Assembly (NCBI GenBank): GCA_947588005.1
Contig: CANPYE010000003.1
Span: 1-59,435, forward strand
Length of the DNA stretch: 59,435 nt
Origin: an uncultured Lachnospiraceae bacterium
GTDB taxonomy: Bacteria > Bacillota > Clostridia > Lachnospirales > Lachnospiraceae
Direction: 5' to 3'
The notes below the pieces were generated by a model. The model ran no database searches. It was not told where the DNA came from and was given only the letters and a program-made list of their open reading frames with translations. The position numbers and the translations under genes are program-made. Positions 53,573 to 59,435 of the stretch are shown here, one piece after another (within the stretch, counting starts at the first letter, position 1; the number at the start of each line of letters is the position of its first letter).

Positions 53573-53658
53573 TCGATCTATTGCCCCCGTTCTAATCTAT
53601 AACATAATATACGGATCTCACAATTGACATCTGCATCATCAGGGGATCCTCTGATTAA

Positions 53659-53665
53659 AGTATGG
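53659..53665 (-). promoter_or_regulatory. CCATACT promoter-like motif of the second sigma gene (minus strand)
   Basis: CAGCCATACTTT on the minus strand, 93 bp before the sigma start. Confidence 0.6.
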
Positions 53666-53690
53666 CTGATACGCACACAGATTTGGTTCA

Positions 53691-53698
53691 TGCGGATA
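53691..53698 (-). promoter_or_regulatory. TATCCGCA site shared by divergent promoters
   Basis: Exact copy on the minus strand, 33 bp upstream of the sigma promoter motif and 60 bp upstream of the plus-strand motif at 53751. Confidence 0.55.
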
Positions 53699-53750
53699 GA
53701 CATTTTGAAACATATCCAAAACCATGTTTCGGAGAAATCAGAGAAATCAG

Positions 53751-53757
53751 ACATACT
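53751..53757 (+). promoter_or_regulatory. ACATACT promoter-like motif
   Basis: CAGACATACTATA, 102 bp before the start at 53853; divergent from the sigma promoter. Confidence 0.45.
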
Positions 53758-53852
53758 ATATGAGAGCGGACCGACAGTCATGGAGCAGGCTGGCGGATCA
53801 CTGATAGGAAAGGAGGCTATTGCTCAGGTATGGCCTGAGATCAATGGGGATA

Positions 53853-54260
53853 ATGGTTGAGTATATAAAATTGAAGGATCTGGAAACGATCCTCAGGTAC
53901 GCCAGAATTTATGGCCTTGCCAATGGAAGAAAGGATATCCTGGCCCGATGCAGGATATTTGGGAGAAAACTTAGCGGACGTTCACCAAACGAGAAGATTG
54001 GACTCAACACGAACGAAGGAATCTCACTCGGCAAGCTTTGCCTGTATGCCGTTGCAAGCGCAGGCTCGTGCGGGGAAGCGGGTAAAGATGTCTGCCGGAT
54101 TGCTCGGGAACATTCAAAGCTTATGAATAAGGATGACCGGGCATCCGCCATGGCGATCGCAGATATGCTCAAAGACGCAGAAAAAGGCGATGACTGCCCA
54201 TTTTATGTGCTGTATCAGTTTCTGGAAAAGGAGGAAACGGGCGAACTGGCCCGCAATTGA
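53853..54260 (+). CDS. Unknown protein
   Basis: 135 residues if started at ATG 53853 (MVEYIKLKDLETILRYARIY); ATG 53844 and TTG 53820 are alternatives, the latter only 3 nt after AGGAGG. Helical, with ISLGKLCLYAVASAGSCGEAGKDV. It ends 4 nt before the start of the next gene. Not recognised. Confidence 0.55.
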   Translation: MVEYIKLKDLETILRYARIYGLANGRKDILARCRIFGRKLSGRSPNEKIGLNTNEGISLGKLCLYAVASAGSCGEAGKDVCRIAREHSKLMNKDDRASAMAIADMLKDAEKGDDCPFYVLYQFLEKEETGELARN

Positions 54261-54264
54261 TGGC

Positions 54265-55131
54265 ATGAGGAAAAGTACAGTAATAATCGCAACACTTGCA
54301 TACGTGTTTTCGTTCTCCATTATGGCTTTTGGAGCGGCGCCATCATTCGGCCAGGAAACAGTTGTGGACCAGGATGCATCGGCAACATTAGAAGACCATG
54401 ATGGCGACAACACAGAGGACGTTGATAGCATGGGCCAGTATGAGGTCCAAAGCAGGGAAAACGGCATAGGCGGCGAGAGCGAGGAAACAGCCTTGACAGG
54501 CGCAGACGAAACTGTTCCTGAGGACGATGGAACCACATCAACGGGTTTTGCCGATGAAAACATCGAAGCTGGAAATGAAGATGATATGCCGGACAGTACG
54601 AATGACAGTGTGGTACTTCCAGCCTATGTGACGGAGCAGGAAACGGCGACAGTGACTGCAGGCGAAGAACAGGAAGTGGTTGCCGGAGTGATACCGAATG
54701 CGCCCTCCTACAGCGCTCCGGAAGACGAACAGCACGTGCGTGTAAGCTTCCATTTCGAAGAAGCGTCAACTTCCGCGTACTTTTCGGATCTGACTTATCC
54801 GCTGACACTGAGATTAAAGGAAGTGGATACCGGACGCAAGCTGACTCTGACTATTAAATCGGATGGACAGATTCTGGAAGTGGAAAAAGGCGATTACTCC
54901 GTCCAGTCTTTAAAGGACAGTGGCAAGGTACCCCTGACTGTTGCAGGGGATATACTGCACCTGTACCAAAACACGGAGTATCCTGTGCGTTTTTCTGCGA
55001 ACAACGGCTTAAAGATGTTTATGGATTTCCTTGCGGATAACGTTTTATTGGTGGTTTTCTTTGTCTTTGCAGCCTTGTTTTACAAAGCGGTTATCATTCC
55101 ACGGTTCGCAAGCGATATCAGAAGACACTAA
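54265..55131 (+). CDS. Exported membrane-anchored protein
   Basis: 288 residues. Signal peptide (MRKSTVIIATLAYVFSFSIM), long acidic low-complexity region to about residue 140, a beta-rich domain (VRVSFHFEE...LTLTIKSDGQILEVEKG), then a C-terminal membrane helix (NVLLVVFFVFAALFYKAVII). Architecture like the protein at 18709 but shorter. Translation is probably coupled to the upstream gene since no clear ribosome binding site is present. Confidence 0.7.
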   Translation: MRKSTVIIATLAYVFSFSIMAFGAAPSFGQETVVDQDASATLEDHDGDNTEDVDSMGQYEVQSRENGIGGESEETALTGADETVPEDDGTTSTGFADENIEAGNEDDMPDSTNDSVVLPAYVTEQETATVTAGEEQEVVAGVIPNAPSYSAPEDEQHVRVSFHFEEASTSAYFSDLTYPLTLRLKEVDTGRKLTLTIKSDGQILEVEKGDYSVQSLKDSGKVPLTVAGDILHLYQNTEYPVRFSANNGLKMFMDFLADNVLLVVFFVFAALFYKAVIIPRFASDIRRH

Positions 55132-55138
55132 AAATTGC

Positions 55139-55146
55139 TATCCGCA
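55139..55146 (+). promoter_or_regulatory. TATCCGCA site
   Basis: Exact intergenic copy preceded by C, 32 bp before the CCATACT motif of the topoisomerase gene. Confidence 0.55.
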
Positions 55147-55170
55147 AAAACCTCGCGGCGCAAACATAAG

Positions 55171-55177
55171 CCATACT
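55171..55177 (+). promoter_or_regulatory. CCATACT promoter-like motif of the topoisomerase unit
   Basis: AAGCCATACTGT, 52 bp before the start at 55223. Confidence 0.6.
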
Positions 55178-55222
55178 GTAAAGGAGTACTACTAGATTCA
55201 TTTCACAGCGAGGTAATTCTTT

Positions 55223-57421
55223 ATGAAGTATCTTTTCATCGCCGAAAAGGCTGATGTGATGAAAAAAGTTGAAGCTGTTTACAAAAAGAACAAGCCGCAG
55301 ATCGACCGTTCTATTGGTGAAATCGATTTTGTCGCATTGACCGGTCATGTGTGCCGGTACCTGGAACCGAAGGAATACACGGACTGGCAGGGTTTGAAAT
55401 GGAGCGAAATGAACCTTCCCCTTGTCCCGGCCACTTTCGAGGTAACCGAAATCGATAATGATTTTAAGAAAAAAAAGTTACATGGCGTGATAGCCGCCCT
55501 TAAAGCGAAAAAATACGACGGTATCATCGTCGGAACGGATGCTGATACCGAGGGGAACGGGATATACTATCTGTTATGCCAGAAGCTGAAGCTGGGCCGC
55601 TACAAAACACTTAGATTTTATGAGGAGTCACTGACAGAGCGCGAGATTCTTAAATCCCTTACGACTATGACGGACTTCTACAAGGAACCGCGGGACCTGA
55701 GGATGACCGATGCCTTCCTGCTGCGAAGCCGTTTCGACTGGCTCCTAGGTATGAACGGCACGATTGCCGTAACCCGGAAAGCACACGCACTTTTCAAGGT
55801 TGGGCGCGTCAAAGCAGAGACTATGAACATCGTGTACGAGAACAGTAATGCCTGCGATAATTTCGTACCGCACTCGGACTTCGAGGTTCATGCGATCTAC
55901 CACGAAGGTTTCTCCGGTGTCATGACCGGCGAGGACGGAAAGCCTGTATCGTTTGAAAAGCCAGAAGATGCCAGACGGTATATTGCGGACAACCTGGCCG
56001 GGCAAAAAACGGCAATTGTCAAAACCGTAGAACGTAAGAAGGTTCGGACACCTCCGCCACAAGTATATAAGCTTTCAACGCTTCAGGCTGATGCCGGTTC
56101 AAAGTTGAACCTGTCGCCGCAGGAAGTCCTGAACCTCGTCCAGTCGTTATATGAAAAGGGGTATGTTTCATATCCAAGGACGGACGGAGAGTATATCTCC
56201 ACACAGAAGGCAAAGGAACTCCCAATGCTGGTGAAGGCTGCCGAAAAGGTGCCGGAACTGACACCTTTTATACAGGCTTTCAAGAAGGCAGACCTGGAAC
56301 GGGCGCTACAAAACAAGCGGTTCGTGAATGATGTGGAAGTCAAGAATGCGTCCCATGACGCACTACTGCCCACCGCGACGAATTTCGACATAAACAGTCT
56401 GCCTCCTATGGAACGGGCAATTTACTCCCTGATCTGCAGGCGCCTGGTCGCTCAGTTCCTGCCGGAATTGGAAGAAGAAAAGTCTGTACTGGATGCAGAT
56501 ATAGACGGCATGACGTTCCATTCCACCGGCAGCATGGTCTTGGAGCCCGGATGGACCGCACTGATCCCTAAAAAAGTAACGGCCGGCGTGATCCCGTCGG
56601 GGATTCGGAACGGAGACACCCTCAATGTGGATGCGTTTGAAGCACATGAAAAGAAGGCCGCTCCGCCTAAACGCCTGACACTTGCAACTCTGGTGTCTGC
56701 GATGGAGGGAATCGCAAAGTTTGTTTCGGATAAGACGCTCAAGAAGGTGTTTATCCAGGCGAAGGGTATCGGCACACCGGCAACCAGGGGCGCCATCATC
56801 GATGACCTGATCTCGTCCGGATACATAGAGGCAAAAGGTAAGAACAATCTCCTGTATATCACGGACAGCGGAAGGGCCTATATCAAAGCCCTGTCTGGAC
56901 TGAGTATAATCCGACCGGAACAGGCCGCAGAGTGGGAGAGTTATTTCCAGGCCGTCAAAACCGGTGCCATGACGCTGTCGGAGGGAGAAAAACTCTGTTT
57001 CGGGTATGTCTATGACATGATCGTCGAGGTTGACCGGATGCCGGAGGCACCCATGGCGCCAACCAGGCAGACAACCAAGTTTGTGTGTCCTTACTGTAAA
57101 AAGCCGGTCGTGGATGATAAATGGAGTTTTCACTGTGAAGCATATAAGAATGGATGCAACTTCTCCGTCAATAAGGCAGACGGAAGGTTCAAAGAAAAGC
57201 ACCTGGAGGAACTCCTGAAAAACGGCAAAACAGGGCTTATTAAAAAGATCGTCCATTCGGCCAAGACAGGAAAGGATTATGATGCGGCTGTCGTGCTGGA
57301 ACCGGCAGGTTCACAGTATGCGACGCGGATGGAATTTCCAAAACCATGGGAGAATGGGTCAAACAGAAAGAGCCCGAAAAGCAGCGCTACAAAGAGTAGT
57401 TCTACAAAAGGGCAGCGATAG
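55223..57421 (+). CDS. topB: Type IA DNA topoisomerase (topoisomerase III-like)
   Basis: 732 residues. Toprim domain with FIAEKADVMKK and the acidic triad in GTDADTEGNGIYYL (near 104; D-x-D-x-E kept, though the usual R-E-G-E reads T-E-G-N), active-site tyrosine in GYVSYPRTDGEYIS (near 317), and a C-terminal zinc finger (CPYCKKP...C...C) from about residue 621. It relaxes or decatenates DNA by single-strand passage; topoisomerase III genes are common on Gram-positive conjugative plasmids. Start set by frame and GCGAGG. Confidence 0.92.
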   Translation: MKYLFIAEKADVMKKVEAVYKKNKPQIDRSIGEIDFVALTGHVCRYLEPKEYTDWQGLKWSEMNLPLVPATFEVTEIDNDFKKKKLHGVIAALKAKKYDGIIVGTDADTEGNGIYYLLCQKLKLGRYKTLRFYEESLTEREILKSLTTMTDFYKEPRDLRMTDAFLLRSRFDWLLGMNGTIAVTRKAHALFKVGRVKAETMNIVYENSNACDNFVPHSDFEVHAIYHEGFSGVMTGEDGKPVSFEKPEDARRYIADNLAGQKTAIVKTVERKKVRTPPPQVYKLSTLQADAGSKLNLSPQEVLNLVQSLYEKGYVSYPRTDGEYISTQKAKELPMLVKAAEKVPELTPFIQAFKKADLERALQNKRFVNDVEVKNASHDALLPTATNFDINSLPPMERAIYSLICRRLVAQFLPELEEEKSVLDADIDGMTFHSTGSMVLEPGWTALIPKKVTAGVIPSGIRNGDTLNVDAFEAHEKKAAPPKRLTLATLVSAMEGIAKFVSDKTLKKVFIQAKGIGTPATRGAIIDDLISSGYIEAKGKNNLLYITDSGRAYIKALSGLSIIRPEQAAEWESYFQAVKTGAMTLSEGEKLCFGYVYDMIVEVDRMPEAPMAPTRQTTKFVCPYCKKPVVDDKWSFHCEAYKNGCNFSVNKADGRFKEKHLEELLKNGKTGLIKKIVHSAKTGKDYDAAVVLEPAGSQYATRMEFPKPWENGSNRKSPKSSATKSSSTKGQR

Positions 57422-57436
57422 GGAGGAGAAAAAATT

Positions 57437-59158
57437 ATGAAGAAAAGCTATGTGTTCTTCGCAGCAGTATTAACAGTGTTATCAGTCATAACGTCAGGCT
57501 GTAAGCAGGAGGTAACGGAGCCGGAGGGACCTGTGGAACAGGCCTTGACAGCATTGACAGTGAATGACCTGCAGTCAGGCAGTTATTACGTCAAAACCGG
57601 AAGTGATTTTTACGAACTGCCTATCGAAGGGTTGAATTATGACCCGACCCAGGTCGCTGAAACGACCACAATGGAGCCAAATGGAATCATACGGAATAAG
57701 TCGCGCATTGTCGATTACGTGTACAAAGACAGCGCGATCCCGACCCTGTATAAAAACGACCAGTTGGTATTTAAGGCATCCGGGAATGTCCCGTCCTTTA
57801 CGTGGGAGCGCTTCCTGGACCAGGGGTACTCGATTGGATTGTATGGCCTGACCGCTTCGCCGGCCGGAAAGATCCAATTTGAAAACGGAATATCCGGCAA
57901 CGAAGGTTCCGCCAGTATCACAGCCGCGATCGCGGCAAGCCTGGCAGAAGGAATGACTCTGGATAATGGCTTTGTACTGGATAAAGTGAACGGGGCATCG
58001 CTGACCGGGAGTAATTTGCGTGACGGCGGTATTGTTGCGGGGCTTTCAAAAGATGCTTTAGCAAACTGTGATATCTATGTAGGGACGACTTTGATATCCG
58101 CGTCAGCCACGGCGGATATGCGTGCCTTTACTTCATTTGAACTGTACACGACTGACCTGTATAACAACTCACCGGACGGATACGCGATCATAGATATACC
58201 TGAGTACCTGAAATCGGGATACTATTTCATCAACAACTCCGGCATGGTCAAGTATTACAATGTGGACAGGGGGACCGACACAAACGATCTTGTTCTCGAT
58301 GAACCTTACTATTACGAGGATAGTTCCGGCAACGTAATGACGTATTATGAATATATGGAAATGAAAGGCGCCATTAACCAGAACACAGAAATTGCGGGAG
58401 GCGCGGCGGCATTGGACGAAACACCGGACACTATGGACCTGAATACTGACGTGACTCAGTCCGGGCTCACATTCGATATTTCCTATAGATACCAGACGAA
58501 GGAGGACGAGACGGCTGCGAAGCAGAACGGTAAGTTTCCACGTGTCGTACTTGTCTCGCCAACCGGAACCGCGACCGAGCTCGCATCAAAGAGCGGGGGT
58601 ACGGACGATGAATGGATGCATATGAGCGGTTCAGTGGAAGGAGCAGTCGCCGGGACTTGGCAGCTTCGTTTTTATAATTTTGAGAAGCTGTACCGAACGG
58701 TGAGCACGGGCATCTCCAGCGGCAACGCAAAATCCTTTGTTCAGACCGGCACGAGCGGCCAGATCACTGTACATTTCGACGCATCGTCTTCAGCTAACGA
58801 TATCACGGTTACTTGGCAGAATGCGGACCACGCGGCGGATGTGGAGATCCGAACACCCGATGGAACGGAATACTCCAAAGCGAAGACGCCGGGCAATGTG
58901 ATGCTTGACGAATATGGGAAGGTCGTGTTTAAGCTTCCGTACCTGGTCGATGGCGATTACCAGTTCCGAATCCAGGGCAAGGATCTCGGTCGTGTATGGG
59001 TCGATAACGAAGAATCCGTTTCCCTTGGTGGAAACAGTGGAGTGCCCGCGGACGTTACACAACCGGCTGGTGAGACGGATATATCTGCAGAAACGCCAGT
59101 TGTCACCGAAGGAGCAGAAGACGGCCAAGCTCCTGGCGCAGAGGGAGAAGCCTCTTAA
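57437..59158 (+). CDS. Large secreted lipoprotein
   Basis: 573 residues. Lipobox VITSGC (Cys near 22). Several beta-rich modules: VNDLQSGSYYVKTGSDFYELP early, a similar LKSGYYFINNSGMVKYY near 270, and a C-terminal part (from about 335) with FDISYRYQTKEDE and HMSGSVEGAVAGTWQLRFYNF resembling carbohydrate-binding or peptidase C-terminal folds. Acidic tail. It follows topB by 15 bp with GGGAGGAG, so it is in the same unit. Probable surface protein; family not recognised. Confidence 0.8.
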   Translation: MKKSYVFFAAVLTVLSVITSGCKQEVTEPEGPVEQALTALTVNDLQSGSYYVKTGSDFYELPIEGLNYDPTQVAETTTMEPNGIIRNKSRIVDYVYKDSAIPTLYKNDQLVFKASGNVPSFTWERFLDQGYSIGLYGLTASPAGKIQFENGISGNEGSASITAAIAASLAEGMTLDNGFVLDKVNGASLTGSNLRDGGIVAGLSKDALANCDIYVGTTLISASATADMRAFTSFELYTTDLYNNSPDGYAIIDIPEYLKSGYYFINNSGMVKYYNVDRGTDTNDLVLDEPYYYEDSSGNVMTYYEYMEMKGAINQNTEIAGGAAALDETPDTMDLNTDVTQSGLTFDISYRYQTKEDETAAKQNGKFPRVVLVSPTGTATELASKSGGTDDEWMHMSGSVEGAVAGTWQLRFYNFEKLYRTVSTGISSGNAKSFVQTGTSGQITVHFDASSSANDITVTWQNADHAADVEIRTPDGTEYSKAKTPGNVMLDEYGKVVFKLPYLVDGDYQFRIQGKDLGRVWVDNEESVSLGGNSGVPADVTQPAGETDISAETPVVTEGAEDGQAPGAEGEAS

Positions 59159-59200
59159 ACTACGGTGACTGAAGGATAACAACAGATTTTATGTGAAGAG

Positions 59201-59288
59201 TCAACCAACCCGGCCATTGAATGACCGGGCATGAGGGAGCGGCCCTCCGGGGCAGTTCCCAAATGCAAGGGCATTCATGGGAGGTTGA
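59201..59288 (+). ncRNA. Cloverleaf-like structured element
   Basis: Outer stem TCAACC (59201-59206) / GGTTGA (59283-59288) encloses three hairpins: CCCGG/CCGGG (59209-59229), GAGGG/CCCTC (59233-59247) and a two-part arm TCCCA-AATGC/GCATT-TGGGA (59257-59282). All stems are perfect. There are no tRNA hallmarks. It lies right after the lipoprotein gene and right before the tandem array, so it may be an RNA or a DNA structure connected with the array. Unknown class. Confidence 0.5.
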
Positions 59289-59308
59289 GCAGCACTTGGC
59301 CACCGGAT

Positions 59309-59435
59309 ATCTTGCCTCAGCTACGCTGAGACTGGACATCTTGGCTCAGCTACGCTGAGACTGGACATCTTGGCTCAGCTACGCTGAGACTGGGTACTCT
59401 TGGCTCAGCTATGCTGAGACTGGACATCTTGGCTC
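59309..59435. repeat. 29-bp tandem hairpin repeat array, runs off the window
   Basis: Four full units (59309-59337, 59338-59366, 59367-59395, 59396-59425; the last is 30 bp) and part of a fifth. Each contains CTCAGC-TAY-GCTGAG, a 6-bp stem with a 3-nt loop, spaced by CTTGGC and ACTGGACAT. Changes between units spare the stem. The unit length is not a multiple of 3 and stops occur, so it is not coding. Candidates are plasmid iterons, a centromere-like site or a hairpin RNA array. Confidence 0.75.

Noticed and set aside
53624-53860. 78-codon frame upstream of 53853
   Set aside because: It runs through both divergent promoter motifs and has no ribosome binding site.
3143-55146. TATCCGCA as DnaA boxes
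   Set aside because: The consensus DnaA box is TTATCCACA; here the seventh base is always G, and the sites are scattered before promoters rather than clustered. Kept only as an alternative.
59309-59435. CRISPR or other guide array
   Set aside because: The visible units are almost identical over their full 29 bp; there are no variable spacers and no cas or tas genes in the window.
1-59435. rRNA or tRNA genes
   Set aside because: No 16S/23S-like stretches and no cloverleaf with GTTCRANYC-type T arm and acceptor stem were found by eye; the cloverleaf at 59201 lacks tRNA hallmarks.

Overview
The window looks like part of a large self-transmissible extrachromosomal element (a megaplasmid or giant conjugative element) of an anaerobic Gram-positive bacterium, most likely a clostridial gut or rumen lineage. 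The evidence is strong AGGAGG-type ribosome binding sites, an oxygen-sensitive class III ribonucleotide reductase, sortase-type cell-wall signals, a type I signal peptidase, a VirD4/TraG-type coupling protein and an actin-like ParM. I see no capsid, tail or terminase gene, no rRNA or tRNA and no CRISPR array. A jumbo phage or an integrated element cannot be excluded from this fragment alone.

Layout. 0-7.5 kb: nrdD interrupted by a 384-nt group I intron, a guanylate-kinase-like protein, two small unknowns, recR, a lipoprotein nuclease and an acetyltransferase-like/small-protein pair driven by a perfect sigma-70 promoter. 7.5-10.2 kb: an island with a compact IscB (the OMEGA nuclease ancestral to Cas9) and its upstream omega (HEARO) RNA, framed by gene remnants and hairpins. 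10.3-20 kb: transfer and envelope block (transglutaminase-like secreted protein, unknowns, signal peptidase, coupling protein, membrane protein). 20-23.7 kb: ssb, then a minus-strand sigma factor and an unknown gene, then two small genes. 23.8-28.7 kb: MoxR/CobS-like ATPase plus a VWA/HExxH partner. 28.9-40 kb: replication and repair block (DnaE polymerase with a coiled-coil insertion, a protein with a long charged helix, a DnaQ-like exonuclease, unknowns, an OB/zinc-ribbon protein, an SMC/RecF-type ATPase). 40.4-44.2 kb: double-OB protein, ParM-like actin and probable partner, unknown. 44.4-49.6 kb: surface module (thioester/SpaA adhesin, proline-rich wall protein, transglutaminase-like protein). 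49.8-59.2 kb: unknowns, a second minus-strand sigma factor, topoisomerase IA, a lipoprotein, then a cloverleaf-like structured element and the start of a 29-bp tandem hairpin array running off the window end.

The most interesting signal is regulatory. Almost every transcription unit has a CCATACT(T) motif (22 instances found by eye) about 30-180 bp before its first start codon (one at 384 bp), on the coding strand, including in front of both sigma factors encoded here. It behaves like a -10 element without a recognisable -35. A second motif, YTATCCGCA, occurs exactly about 20 times, 11 of them between genes, and mostly sits about 32-43 or 70-81 bp upstream of the CCATACT motif. I infer an element-specific transcription system: own sigma factor(s), a dedicated promoter and an activator or architectural site. 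The same 8-mer also recurs inside stretches coding for disordered linkers, which suggests a DNA-level role beyond promoters.

Functionally the genes form an autonomous package: dNTP supply (NrdD, guanylate kinase-like), replication (DnaE, exonuclease, SSB-like proteins, topoisomerase), recombination (RecR, SMC-like ATPase), segregation (ParM), transfer (coupling protein), host-surface remodelling and dedicated transcription. All motif positions were read by eye; no database search or folding program was run.
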